A stretch of 64,000 nucleotides of DNA, taken from Pseudomonadota bacterium. Lineage in GTDB: Bacteria; Pseudomonadota; Gammaproteobacteria; Burkholderiales; Burkholderiaceae_C. The number at the start of each line of letters is the position of its first letter. Position 1 is the stretch's first letter. The stretch lies in contig JAKOZT010000015.1 in the NCBI GenBank assembly GCA_029779845.1, forward strand, positions 1 through 64,000, read 5' to 3'. This document shows positions 16,352 to 24,528 of this stretch, in pieces. Both the position numbers and the translations under genes were made by a program. Under the pieces are notes generated by a model, which was not told the DNA's origin, ran no database searches, and saw nothing but the letters and a program-made list of their open reading frames with translations.

Positions 16352-18094
16352 TCAGCACGCTTCGTCGCAACCTTCCACCACCATCTGCACGCGCTCGCGG
16401 CCGTTGAACTCGTCGACGCTGAGCCGATAAGCCAGCCGCACGCGCGCGCCCAGCGGCTCGATGCGGCCGAACCAGATCGCGTCGCGCAGCGCGCCGCCCA
16501 GCCGCACCGCCAGCTTCAGGTGGCGCTCGGCGACGAGGCGCTGCGAGACCACTTCCACCTCGTCGCAGAACACCGGCGGCTCGAAGGCCTGGCCCCACAC
16601 CTGCGCATCGAGCGCGCGCACCGTGGCGGCGTCGAACTGCGTCGGATCGAAGGGGCCGTCGGTCAGCAGCGTGCGCGCCAGCGCGGCGGCGTCGAGCCAT
16701 TCGCGCGCCACCTGCTCGAAGGCGGATGCGAAGAGACGCAGGTCGGCTTCGGCGAGTGTCGCGCCCGCCGCCATCGCATGGCCGCCGAAGCGGCGCAGCA
16801 CACCCGGGTGGCGCTTGCTGACCAGGTCGAGCGCGTCGCGCAGATGGAAGCCGGGGATCGAACGCCCCGAGCCCTTCAGCCAGCCGTCCTGCCCGCGCGC
16901 GAACACGAAGGTCGGGCGGTGCACGCGGTCCTTCAAGCGCGCCGCGACGATGCCGACCACGCCTTCGTGGAAGCCTTCGTCGAAGATCGCCAGCGCGGCC
17001 GGCGCGGCGCCGGAGTCGCCGCCTTCAGGCATCAGCGCTTCGAGCATCGCCTCGGCCTGCTCGCGCATGCCCGATTCCAGCTCGCGGCGCTCGCGGTTGA
17101 TGCCGTCCAGCGTCTTCGCCAGTTCGGCGGCGTGCGCGGCGTCGTCGGTCAGCAGGCACTCGATGCCCAGCGTCATGTCGGCCAGCCGGCCCGCCGCGTT
17201 GATGCGCGGCCCGAGCGCGAAGCCGAAGTCGAAGGCGCTGGCGCGGCGCGCATCGCGGCCGGCGGCGGCGAACAGCGCCGCCAGCCCGGCGTGCATGCGC
17301 CCGGCGCGGATGCGGCGCAGGCCCTGCGCCACCAGGCGGCGGTTGTTGGCGTCGAGCTTGACCACGTCGGCCACCGTGCCCAGCGCCACCAGATCGAGCA
17401 GCGCATCGAGGCGCGGCTGGGCTTCGGCGCTGAATGCGCCGCGCTCGCGCAATTCAACGCGCAGCGCCAGCAGCACGTAGAACACCACGCCGACGCCCGC
17501 CAGGTTCTTGCTCGCGAAGCCGCAGCACGGCTGGTTGGGGTTGACGATCACGTCGGCCTCGGGCAGCACGACGCGGCCGTCCTGCTGCGCCGGCAGGTGG
17601 TGGTCGGTCACCAGCACCGCGATGCCGCGCGCGCGCGCGTGCGCCACGCCTTCCAGGCTGGCGATGCCGTTGTCCACCGTCAGCAGCAGGTCGGGGCGTT
17701 GCCCCGCGGCGAGGTCGACGATCGCCGGCGTCAGGCCATAACCGTGCACCGCGCGATCGGGCACGACGTAGCACAGCGCCTCGCGCGGCGCGCCGAGCAG
17801 CGCCAGGCCGCGGATCGCCACCGCGCAGGCGGTGGCGCCGTCGCAGTCGTAGTCGGCCACGATGCAGATGCGTTCGCGCCGTTCGATCGCGTCGGCGAGG
17901 CGCCTGGCCGCCTGCGCCGCACCGGCCAGCGTGGCGGGCGGCAGCAGCTTCGCCAGGCCGTCGTCGAGTTCGTCGGCGCTCTTCACGCCGCGCGCGGCGA
18001 ACAGGCGCGCCAGCAGCGTCGGCACGCCGGCCTGTTCGAGCGCCCAGACGACGCGCGGCGGCGCATCGCGTCTGGTGATCACCGGCGAGCTCAC
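16352..18094 (-). CDS. recJ: Single-stranded-DNA-specific exonuclease RecJ
   Basis: This 5'-3' single-strand exonuclease acts in recombination, mismatch repair and fork processing. At 580 residues it matches E. coli RecJ. DHH-family motifs are present: IVADYDCDGATA (about residue 78), LTVDNGIAS, VTDHHLPA (about 160), and GPRINAAGRL; the DHHA1 part has FGGHAMAAG. The start is the GTG at 18094, which overlaps the upstream TGA (GTGA) and gives the correct length, rather than an upstream ATG at 18157 inside the neighbouring gene. Confidence 0.95.
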   Translation of the reverse strand: MSSPVITRRDAPPRVVWALEQAGVPTLLARLFAARGVKSADELDDGLAKLLPPATLAGAAQAARRLADAIERRERICIVADYDCDGATACAVAIRGLALLGAPREALCYVVPDRAVHGYGLTPAIVDLAAGQRPDLLLTVDNGIASLEGVAHARARGIAVLVTDHHLPAQQDGRVVLPEADVIVNPNQPCCGFASKNLAGVGVVFYVLLALRVELRERGAFSAEAQPRLDALLDLVALGTVADVVKLDANNRRLVAQGLRRIRAGRMHAGLAALFAAAGRDARRASAFDFGFALGPRINAAGRLADMTLGIECLLTDDAAHAAELAKTLDGINRERRELESGMREQAEAMLEALMPEGGDSGAAPAALAIFDEGFHEGVVGIVAARLKDRVHRPTFVFARGQDGWLKGSGRSIPGFHLRDALDLVSKRHPGVLRRFGGHAMAAGATLAEADLRLFASAFEQVAREWLDAAALARTLLTDGPFDPTQFDAATVRALDAQVWGQAFEPPVFCDEVEVVSQRLVAERHLKLAVRLGGALRDAIWFGRIEPLGARVRLAYRLSVDEFNGRERVQMVVEGCDEAC

Positions 18095-19020
18095 AGTGTC
18101 TCCAGCACGTCGGCCGGCGCGGGATGCTTGAAGCGCCGTCCGAGTTTCGTCCACCACGAGCCGGCGCGGTTCTCGAAGCGCTGCGCGAAGCGTTCGCCGG
18201 CCAGCGTCAGCGCCGCCGGCGCGCCGCGCTCGGCGGCCGCGGCCAGCGAGGCGAGCGATTGCGCATCGAGCGCGCGCCAGGCCTCGGCCCAGGCGGCCCA
18301 GTCGTCGGCCAGCAGCGGCGCGCGCAGGCGCTCGTCGACCTGCACGGCCTCGTCGCCGGGGCCTTGCCAGCGCCCGCAGCCGCTGACCCAGAACGAATTC
18401 ACCGCCAGTTCGCCGCGCGCCTCGCGCGCCTCGTTGATCGGATGCGAATACAGCAGCATCTGCACCTCGTTCTGCAGGCGCCGCAGCAGGCGCGCTTCGC
18501 GGCCTTCGGGCAGCCAGCGGTCGACGTTGCGGCCGATCACGCGGTCCAGCGACGCGGTCGGCAGCCCGGCCAGGCTCTCGTGCGCCGCATACCAGCGCAG
18601 CGGCGCGCCCCAGGCGAGTGCGAAGCCTTCGCTCTCGAACAGCTCGCGCACCGCCTCGAACAAGGCGCGCGATTCGCTCTGGTCCAGCTGCAGGGCCTGC
18701 GGGTCGGCCAGCACGATCTCGTCGCGGCCGACGTGCCAGTGCACCGGCGTCAGCAGACCCCAGGCGAGGTCGAGCACCTCGATGCCGTCGCCGCGCGCCG
18801 CGTGCGCGGCGAACGGCAGCGCGCCGGCACCGCCTTCCCAGCCGCGCGCGGCGGCCAGCGCGGCTTCGTGCGGCGGGGTCAGGCTGTACTCGTCGGTGCC
18901 GAGTCGCTCGGCGGGCACGAGCCGCGCGAGCAGGCGGTCGAGGTTCGGCAGGCTCAGGTCGCGGACCGTGTGCCGGCCCGCCTCCGACAGGGCCGATGCG
19001 AACGGGACGAGCAGATGCAT
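18091..19020 (-). CDS. Conserved protein, RpfE-like (COG4255 type)
   Basis: A 309-residue protein beginning MHLLVPFASALSE. It resembles the conserved cytoplasmic proteins annotated RpfE-type or phosphoglycerate-mutase-like, which sit next to recJ in Xanthomonas and many betaproteobacteria. Motifs such as LTPVHWHVGRDEIVL and VNSFWVSGCGR recur in that group as I recall them. The biochemical role is unknown. Its TGA overlaps the recJ GTG. GATAAT lies 6 nt before the ATG with no Shine-Dalgarno sequence. It diverges from the lol operon across a 40-nt gap. Confidence 0.75.
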   Translation of the reverse strand: MHLLVPFASALSEAGRHTVRDLSLPNLDRLLARLVPAERLGTDEYSLTPPHEAALAAARGWEGGAGALPFAAHAARGDGIEVLDLAWGLLTPVHWHVGRDEIVLADPQALQLDQSESRALFEAVRELFESEGFALAWGAPLRWYAAHESLAGLPTASLDRVIGRNVDRWLPEGREARLLRRLQNEVQMLLYSHPINEAREARGELAVNSFWVSGCGRWQGPGDEAVQVDERLRAPLLADDWAAWAEAWRALDAQSLASLAAAAERGAPAALTLAGERFAQRFENRAGSWWTKLGRRFKHPAPADVLETL

Positions 19021-19060
19021 CGCGCGATTATCCGGTGTGCTCGGGTAGCATGCGCCCGAC

Positions 19061-20314
19061 ATGAACTGGCCCTACGAACTGCAGATCGGCTGGCGCTACA
19101 CCCGCACGGGCCGAGCGGGCCGGCGCAACGGCTTCATCTCGTTCATCTCGGCGGTGTCGATGGCCGGCATCGCGCTCGGCGTGGCCGCGCTGATCATCGT
19201 GCTGTCGGTGATGAACGGCTTCCAGAAGGAGGTGCGCGACCGCATGCTGTCGGTGATCGCGCACGTGGAGGTGCACGCGGCCGGCGACGCCGCGCTGCCC
19301 GACTGGCGCATCGTCGCCGCGCAGGCGCGCCGGCATCCGCAGGTGATCGGCGCGGCGCCCTTCGTCTCGGCGCAGGCGCTGGTGTCGCACGGGCAGACGA
19401 TGCGCGGCACGCTGGTGCGCGGCATCTCGCCCGACGACGAAGCGAGCGTGACGCCGCTGGCCGCCAAAATGCGCAACGAGATCGACCGCCTCGCCCCCGG
19501 CGGCTGGGGCGTGCTGCTCGGCGCGGAACTCGCGCGCAGCCTGGGCGTGCGCGAGGGCGACAAGGTGGCGCTGATCACCCCCGGCGGCCAGGTCACGCCG
19601 GCCGGCGTGGTGCCGCGCCTGAAGCAGCTGACCGTGGTGGGCACCTTCGAATCGGGCCACTACGACTACGACAGCGGCCTCGCGCTGATGCACCTGGACG
19701 ACGCGGCGCGGCTGTTCCGCAGCGGCGGGCCGACCGGCGTGCAACTGCGATTGAAGGACGTGCAGGCCGCGCGCGCGGTGGCCGACGAACTCGGCCGCAG
19801 CTTCGGCGCCGGCTACGAGCTGCGCGACTGGACGCGCAGCAACCGCGCCTGGTTCGACGCGGTGCAGGTCGAGAAGCGGCTGATGTTCATCATCCTGACG
19901 CTGATCGTCGCGGTGGCCGCGTTCAACCTCGTCTCGACGCTGGTGATGACGGTCACCGACAAGCGCGCCGACATCGCCATCCTGCGCACGCTGGGCGCCA
20001 GCCCGCGCTCGGTGATGGGCGTGTTCATGGTGCAGGGCGCCACCGCCGGCGTGATCGGCACGCTGGCCGGCGTGCTGGGCGGCACGCTGGTGGCGTTCCA
20101 CATCGACACCATCGTGCCGGCGATCGAGCGCGCGCTCGGCGTCGCCTTCCTGCCCGGCAGCGTCTACGTGATCAGCCGCATGCCCAGCGATCCGCAGCGT
20201 GGCGACATCGTGCCGATCGCGCTGATCTCGCTGCTGCTGGCCTTCGTCGCCACGCTCTACCCGAGCTGGCGCGCCAGCCGCGTGCAACCCGCTGCGGCGC
20301 TGCGTTATGAGTAG
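19061..20314 (+). CDS. lolC: LolC/LolE-family lipoprotein-releasing ABC permease (copy 1)
   Basis: An inner-membrane permease that, with LolD, extracts outer-membrane lipoproteins from the inner membrane and passes them to LolA. The 417-residue protein has the N-terminal signature YELQIGWRYTR and [30 protein letters not shown] (TM1), a periplasmic domain (about 50-265), and three C-terminal membrane helices including RTLGASPRSVMGVF. It overlaps the second permease by 8 nt. The two could be the LolC and LolE halves of a heterodimer or recent duplicates. Confidence 0.93.
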   Translation: MNWPYELQIGWRYTRTGRAGRRNGFISFISAVSMAGIALGVAALIIVLSVMNGFQKEVRDRMLSVIAHVEVHAAGDAALPDWRIVAAQARRHPQVIGAAPFVSAQALVSHGQTMRGTLVRGISPDDEASVTPLAAKMRNEIDRLAPGGWGVLLGAELARSLGVREGDKVALITPGGQVTPAGVVPRLKQLTVVGTFESGHYDYDSGLALMHLDDAARLFRSGGPTGVQLRLKDVQAARAVADELGRSFGAGYELRDWTRSNRAWFDAVQVEKRLMFIILTLIVAVAAFNLVSTLVMTVTDKRADIAILRTLGASPRSVMGVFMVQGATAGVIGTLAGVLGGTLVAFHIDTIVPAIERALGVAFLPGSVYVISRMPSDPQRGDIVPIALISLLLAFVATLYPSWRASRVQPAAALRYE

Positions 20315-21584
20315 CCTGAAGCGGAGCCAGCCCTACGAGCTGCAGATCGGCGTGCGCTACCTGCGCGCGGCGCGCGCCGGGCGCCCGGATGGAAACGACA
20401 GCGGCTTCATCTCCTTCATCGCCGGCGTGGCGATGCTCGGCATCGCGCTGGGCGTGGCGGCGCTGATCGTCGTGCTGTCGGTGATGAACGGCTTCAGCCG
20501 CGAGGTGCGCGATCGCATGCTGGCGGTGATCGCGCACGTGCAGGTGTTCGAGGCCGACGGCCGCGCGCTGCCCGACTGGCGCGCCACCGCGGCGCTGGCG
20601 CAGCGCGACAGCGAGGTGATCGCGGTCGCGCCCTTCGTCAGCGCGCAGGCGCTGCTCGGCCGCGGCGACGAACTGCAGCCGGCGCTGCTGCGCGGCATCG
20701 ACATCGACGCCGAGGCCAGGGTGTCCGACCTCGCCGCGCGGCTGCACGACGGCGTGCTGGCGAAGCTGCGGCCCGGCGCCAACGAGGTGGTGCTCGGCGT
20801 GGAGCTGGCGCGCAAGCTGTCGGTCACGGCCGGCCAGCGCGTCACGCTGGTGCTGCCCAACCCGGCCAACCCCGGCGGCGCGCCGCGCCTGCTGCCGCTG
20901 ACGGTGGCCGCCACCTTCGAGGCCGGCCACTACGAGTACGACAGCACGATGGCGCTGATGCGCCTGGACGATGCAGGCGCGCTGCTCGGCCTGGCGGCCC
21001 CCAGCGGCCTGCAGCTGCGCCTGGCCGACCGCGACCGCGCCGGTGAGGTCGGCTGGCGCCTGGCCGGCGAACTGGGCCCCGGCTTCGTCGTCAGCGACTG
21101 GACGCGCACCAACCGCAACTGGTTCGAGTCGGTGCAGATCCAGAAGCGCATGCTGTTCCTGATCCTCGCGCTGATCGTCGCGGTGGCCGCGTTCAACCTC
21201 GTCTCGATGCTGGTGATGACGGTGACCGACAAGCAGTCGGACATCGCCATCCTGCGCACGCTGGGCGCGACGCCGCGCTCGATCATGGGCATCTTCGTCG
21301 TGCAGGGCGCGGCCTCGGGCGTGATCGGCACGCTCGCCGGGCTGGCGCTCGGCCTCGTCGTCGCCTTCAACGTCGGCCGCATCGTGCCGGCCATCGAGGC
21401 GCTGCTCGGCAGCACGCTGCTGCCGGCCAACATCTACCTGATCGACCACATGCCGAGCGAACCGCGCCTGTCCGACATCCTGCCCATCGTGCTGATCTCG
21501 CTGCTGCTCTCGTTCGTCGCCACGCTCTACCCGAGCTGGCGCGCCAGCCGCGTGCAACCCGCCCAGGCGCTGCGCCATGAGTGA
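20307..21584 (+). CDS. LolC/LolE-family lipoprotein-releasing ABC permease (copy 2)
   Basis: A 425-residue paralogue of the preceding gene with the same plan: [18 protein letters not shown]1 [30 protein letters not shown], periplasmic domain, then [35 protein letters not shown] and two further helices. The 3' ends of both genes share long near-identical DNA (for example 20251-20300 versus 21521-21570), showing recent duplication or gene conversion. It overlaps copy 1 and lolD by 8 nt each. LolE is the most likely role of one of the two. Confidence 0.92.
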   Translation: MSSLKRSQPYELQIGVRYLRAARAGRPDGNDSGFISFIAGVAMLGIALGVAALIVVLSVMNGFSREVRDRMLAVIAHVQVFEADGRALPDWRATAALAQRDSEVIAVAPFVSAQALLGRGDELQPALLRGIDIDAEARVSDLAARLHDGVLAKLRPGANEVVLGVELARKLSVTAGQRVTLVLPNPANPGGAPRLLPLTVAATFEAGHYEYDSTMALMRLDDAGALLGLAAPSGLQLRLADRDRAGEVGWRLAGELGPGFVVSDWTRTNRNWFESVQIQKRMLFLILALIVAVAAFNLVSMLVMTVTDKQSDIAILRTLGATPRSIMGIFVVQGAASGVIGTLAGLALGLVVAFNVGRIVPAIEALLGSTLLPANIYLIDHMPSEPRLSDILPIVLISLLLSFVATLYPSWRASRVQPAQALRHE

Positions 21585-22263
21585 AACCGTCGACGTCATC
21601 GTGCAGGCGAACAACCTGAGCAAGCGCTTCAGCGAGGGCGGCCTCGACGTGCCGGTGCTGCACGGCATCGAGCTGGCCGTGCGGCCGGGCGAGACGGTGG
21701 CCGTGGTCGGCGCCTCGGGCTCGGGCAAGAGCACGCTGCTGCACCTGCTCGGCGGCCTGGAGGCGCCCACCAGCGGCACGGTGCTGCTGGCCGGGCGCAA
21801 CCTCGCCTCGCTGAACCCGGCCGAGCAGGGGCAGTGGCGCAACCAGCACCTCGGCTTCGTCTACCAGTTCCACCACCTGCTGCCGGAGTTCACGGCGCTC
21901 GACAACGTCGCGATGCCGCTGCGCATCCGCCGGCAGGATCTCGCCGAAGCGCGCGAGCGCGCCGCCGCGGTGCTGGCGCAGGTGGGTCTGGCCGAGCGCA
22001 CGCAGCACCGCCCGGCGCAGCTCTCCGGCGGCGAGCGCCAGCGCGTGGCGATCGCGCGCGCGCTGGCCGGATCGCCCGGCTGCGTGCTCGCCGACGAGCC
22101 CACCGGCAACCTCGACCGCGACACCGCCGACGCCGTCTTCGCGCTGATGCTCGAATTGGCGCGCAGCCGCGGCACCGCCTTCGTACTGGTGACGCACGAC
22201 GAAGGCCTGGCGCGGCGCTGCGACCGGGTGCTGAGGCTGGTGAAGGGGCGCTTCGAGGGCTGA
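21577..22263 (+). CDS. lolD: Lipoprotein-releasing ABC transporter ATP-binding protein LolD
   Basis: The 228-residue ATPase of the Lol export complex, bound to the cytoplasmic face of the two permeases. It shows Walker [10 protein letters not shown], the Q-loop/LolD signature [28 protein letters not shown] signature [15 protein letters not shown], Walker [13 protein letters not shown] and the switch histidine VTHDE. The start overlaps the end of the second permease by 8 nt (ATGAGTGA), giving translational coupling. It converges on the LysR gene with a 3-nt gap. Confidence 0.96.
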   Translation: MSETVDVIVQANNLSKRFSEGGLDVPVLHGIELAVRPGETVAVVGASGSGKSTLLHLLGGLEAPTSGTVLLAGRNLASLNPAEQGQWRNQHLGFVYQFHHLLPEFTALDNVAMPLRIRRQDLAEARERAAAVLAQVGLAERTQHRPAQLSGGERQRVAIARALAGSPGCVLADEPTGNLDRDTADAVFALMLELARSRGTAFVLVTHDEGLARRCDRVLRLVKGRFEG

Positions 22264-22266
22264 AGC

Positions 22267-23154
22267 TCAGCGCGGCGCGAGCCACTGCGCGAAGTGGTCG
22301 ATGCAGGCGCGGATCTTCGGCAGGCGGTGGCGCTCCTGCAGCATCACCGCGTAGACCGGCACCGGCGCCTCGGCCTGCCACTCGGGCAGCACGCGCACCA
22401 GTTCGCCCGAGGCCACCAGCGGCTCGGCGACGATGTCGACGATGCGCGCGATGCCCAGCCCGTGCTGCGCCAGCAGCATCACCACCGCGGTGTTGTCGCT
22501 GCGGGTGTGGCCGCGCACCGTGAGCTCGTGCGTCTCGCGGCCGCGCACCAGCCGCCACTGGTTGAGCGCCGCGATGCCGCTGTTGCCGATCAGGCGATGC
22601 GCCGCCAGCGCATCGGGATGCTCCGGCAGGCCGTGGCGCCGCGCGTAGGCCGGCGCGGCGTAGAGGCGGCGCGTCAGCGCTCCGATGCGGCGCGCCACCA
22701 GCGCATCGCTGGCCGGAGTGCCGGTGCGCACGGCGATGTCGATGCCGTCGCGCGCCATGTCGGCGATGCGGTCGTCGGCCAGCAGGTCCACGTGCAGTTG
22801 CGGATGGCGCTCGGCCAGCGAGGGCAGCGCCGGCACGATCAGCGCCTGCGCGATGATGGTGCTGACGCTCAGCCGCACCCAGCCGCTCGGGCCGGCGAGC
22901 TTGCCCGACAGTTCGCTCGCCAGCTCGGCGGCGGTGTCGAGCAGGCGCCGCGCGTGGGCGAGAAAGGTGTCGCCCTCGTCGGTGAGGCTCAGGCCGTGCG
23001 TGCTGCGATGGAGCAGCCGCATGCCGCACTGCGCTTCCAGCCGCGCCAGCGCGCGCGTCACCTGGCTCACCGGCACCTGGCGCTCGCGCGCCGCCGCCGA
23101 GAGCGTGCCCAGCTCCACGATGCGCACGAAGAGGGCGGTGTCGTCGAGGTTCAT
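22267..23154 (-). CDS. LysR-family transcriptional regulator
   Basis: A 295-residue LysR regulator with an N-terminal winged helix (LFVRIVELGTLSAAARERQVPVSQVTRALARLEAQCGMRLLHRST) and a C-terminal periplasmic-binding-like effector domain. It is divergent from a two-gene operon containing a tautomerase, the classic LysR arrangement, so it probably controls that operon and itself. TACCAT lies 6 nt before ATG 23154, and a perfect inverted repeat sits just upstream. The effector is unknown. Confidence 0.92.
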   Translation of the reverse strand: MNLDDTALFVRIVELGTLSAAARERQVPVSQVTRALARLEAQCGMRLLHRSTHGLSLTDEGDTFLAHARRLLDTAAELASELSGKLAGPSGWVRLSVSTIIAQALIVPALPSLAERHPQLHVDLLADDRIADMARDGIDIAVRTGTPASDALVARRIGALTRRLYAAPAYARRHGLPEHPDALAAHRLIGNSGIAALNQWRLVRGRETHELTVRGHTRSDNTAVVMLLAQHGLGIARIVDIVAEPLVASGELVRVLPEWQAEAPVPVYAVMLQERHRLPKIRACIDHFAQWLAPR

Positions 23155-23164
23155 GGGCGCATGG

Positions 23165-23183
23165 TATTGCAGTTTGTGCAATA
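23165..23183. promoter_or_regulatory. Putative LysR operator
   Basis: TATTGCA-N5-TGCAATA is a perfect 7-bp-arm inverted repeat in the intergenic region between the LysR gene and the divergent tautomerase operon. It contains the T-N11-A geometry typical of LysR binding sites and starts 11 nt upstream of the LysR ATG, where binding would also give autoregulation. Confidence 0.65.
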
Positions 23184-23227
23184 CGGATTGGCAGGTGATG
23201 CGGTTTCCAGGGGCTCGGTCGATTCAT

Positions 23228-23247
23228 AAAGTGCATGGCATCACTTT
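23228..23247. promoter_or_regulatory. Second inverted repeat before the tautomerase operon
   Basis: AAAGTG-N8-CACTTT lies 14-33 nt before the ATG at 23261, overlapping the expected promoter of the rightward operon. It differs from the TATTGCA repeat and could be an activator half-site region or a second regulator's operator. Confidence 0.4.
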
Positions 23248-23260
23248 CACAGGAGCTGCC

Positions 23261-23461
23261 ATGAACGACACGCCGCTGCACCGCGACACCGAGCGCATGA
23301 ACCGGTTGCGCGCGCAGGCCTACGCCGAAGCCGAGGCGCTGCGGCGGGCCGCGCTCGACGACGTCTGGCGCGGCGCCGATGCCGCGCTGACCTCCGCCGC
23401 GAGCACCGCGCTGCGCGCCGCCCGCCGCCTTGCCCAGCGCCTGCAACGGCGCCGCGCCTGA
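23261..23461 (+). CDS. Small conserved hypothetical protein
   Basis: A 66-residue, Ala/Arg/Leu-rich, strongly helical and basic protein (MNDTPLHRDTERMNRLRAQAYAEAEALRRAAL...). There is no signal peptide or membrane helix. AGGAG 7 nt before the ATG is a strong ribosome site. It precedes the tautomerase gene by 12 nt in the operon divergent from the LysR gene. No function is recognised; similar short proteins are annotated only as hypothetical. Confidence 0.7.
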   Translation: MNDTPLHRDTERMNRLRAQAYAEAEALRRAALDDVWRGADAALTSAASTALRAARRLAQRLQRRRA

Positions 23462-23473
23462 GGAGGGCCTGCC

Positions 23474-23869
23474 ATGCCCTTGCTGACCCTGCGCATCGCC
23501 GCCGCACCCGACCGCGAGCTCGCCGCGCGCGCCGCCGCCCTCGTGCAGCGCCACACCGTCGAACTGCTCGGCAAGCCGCCCGGCCTGATCGCCGTCGCGG
23601 TGGACTTCGTCGACCCCGCCACCTGGTTCGTCGCCGGCCAGGCGCTGGCCGGCAGCGGCAAGCGCAGCTTCGCGCTCGACATCAAGGTGACCGACGAGAC
23701 CAACACCAAGGCCGAGAAGGCGCGCTACATCGCGGCGGTGTTCGCCTCCTTCGAGCAGTTGTTCGGCCCGCTGCACGAGGAGAGCTACATCCACGTGCAC
23801 GACGTGCGCGCAGCGGCGTACGGCTATGGCGGGCGGACGCAGGAGTGGCGATACCAGCAGCGTGCCTGA
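23474..23869 (+). CDS. Tautomerase-superfamily protein
   Basis: A 131-residue member of the 4-oxalocrotonate tautomerase/MIF superfamily. After removal of Met the N-terminal residue is Pro (MPLLTLRI), the catalytic base of the family. The double-length form (about 130 residues) resembles cis-CaaD/MSAD-type and uncharacterised tautomerases rather than the 62-residue 4-OT. KITD-like FALDIKVTDETNTKAEKARYI is typical of this group. The substrate is unknown. It is the second gene of the LysR-controlled operon. Confidence 0.85.
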   Translation: MPLLTLRIAAAPDRELAARAAALVQRHTVELLGKPPGLIAVAVDFVDPATWFVAGQALAGSGKRSFALDIKVTDETNTKAEKARYIAAVFASFEQLFGPLHEESYIHVHDVRAAAYGYGGRTQEWRYQQRA

Positions 23870-23939
23870 GGGCGGGCGGGGCGCCGTCTTCGCGCACACT
23901 GCGGGCCTGCTTCGCATCCGGCGAAGGAAAGGCTCGACG

Positions 23940-24491
23940 ATGGACGCGATCGACGCCCAGGCCAGCGTGCTGGTGCTGGTGGACTATCAGGCCCGGCTGA
24001 TGCCGGCCATCCACGATGCCGCGGCGGTGGCGGCCCGCGCCGTGCTGCTGGCGCAAGCGGCGCACACCCTGGGCATTCCGGTGATCGGCACCGAGCAGAA
24101 CCCCGCCGGCCTCGGCCCGAACGTCGAGCCGGTTCGCGCGCAATGCCGGCTCACGCTCGCCAAGACGCGCTTCGACGCCTGCGCGGACGGCCTCGTGCAG
24201 GCGCTGCACGAGGCGAAGCCGGGCTGCGGGCAGGTCGTCGTCGCCGGCTGCGAGGCGCACGTGTGCCTGCTGCAGACGGCGCTCGGCCTGCTGCGCGCCG
24301 GCAAGCGCGTCTGGGTGGTCGCGAACGCCAGCGGCTCGCGCCGCCCGGCCGACCACGCGGCCGCGATGGCGCGCCTCGCGCAGGCCGGCGCCACGGTCGT
24401 GACGCACGAGATGGTGCTGTTCGAGTGGGTGGCGGACTGCAGGCATCCGCGCTTTCGCGAGCTGCTGGAGATCGTCAAGAGCGCGGGATAG
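23940..24491 (+). CDS. Isochorismatase-family cysteine hydrolase
   Basis: A 183-residue hydrolase resembling YcaC and the nicotinamidase/isochorismatase fold. The likely triad is Asp15 (LVLVDYQARL), Lys75 (LAKTRF) and Cys109 (CEAHVCLLQTAL). VIGTEQNPAGLG is a family loop. Members hydrolyse amides or N-carbamoyl compounds; the substrate here is not identifiable. GAAGGAAAGG precedes the ATG. The MarR-GNAT gene follows after a 37-nt gap containing an operator palindrome. Confidence 0.88.
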   Translation: MDAIDAQASVLVLVDYQARLMPAIHDAAAVAARAVLLAQAAHTLGIPVIGTEQNPAGLGPNVEPVRAQCRLTLAKTRFDACADGLVQALHEAKPGCGQVVVAGCEAHVCLLQTALGLLRAGKRVWVVANASGSRRPADHAAAMARLAQAGATVVTHEMVLFEWVADCRHPRFRELLEIVKSAG

Positions 24492-24507
24492 CCGTCGGCT
24501 AGAATTT

Positions 24508-24527
24508 TGTCTGACTCGAGTCAGACA
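24508..24527. promoter_or_regulatory. Perfect 20-bp palindrome, probable MarR operator
   Basis: TGTCTGACTCGAGTCAGACA is fully self-complementary and ends 1 nt before the ATG of the MarR-GNAT fusion. A TAGAAT -10-like hexamer is at 24500-24505. A repressor bound here would cover the transcription start and translation start region, so autorepression is the likely role. Confidence 0.7.
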
Positions 24528-24528
24528 T

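Noticed and set aside
23261..23461. Small protein as a member of a known regulator or toxin family
   Set aside because: No motif supports that; it is simply a basic helical hypothetical protein.
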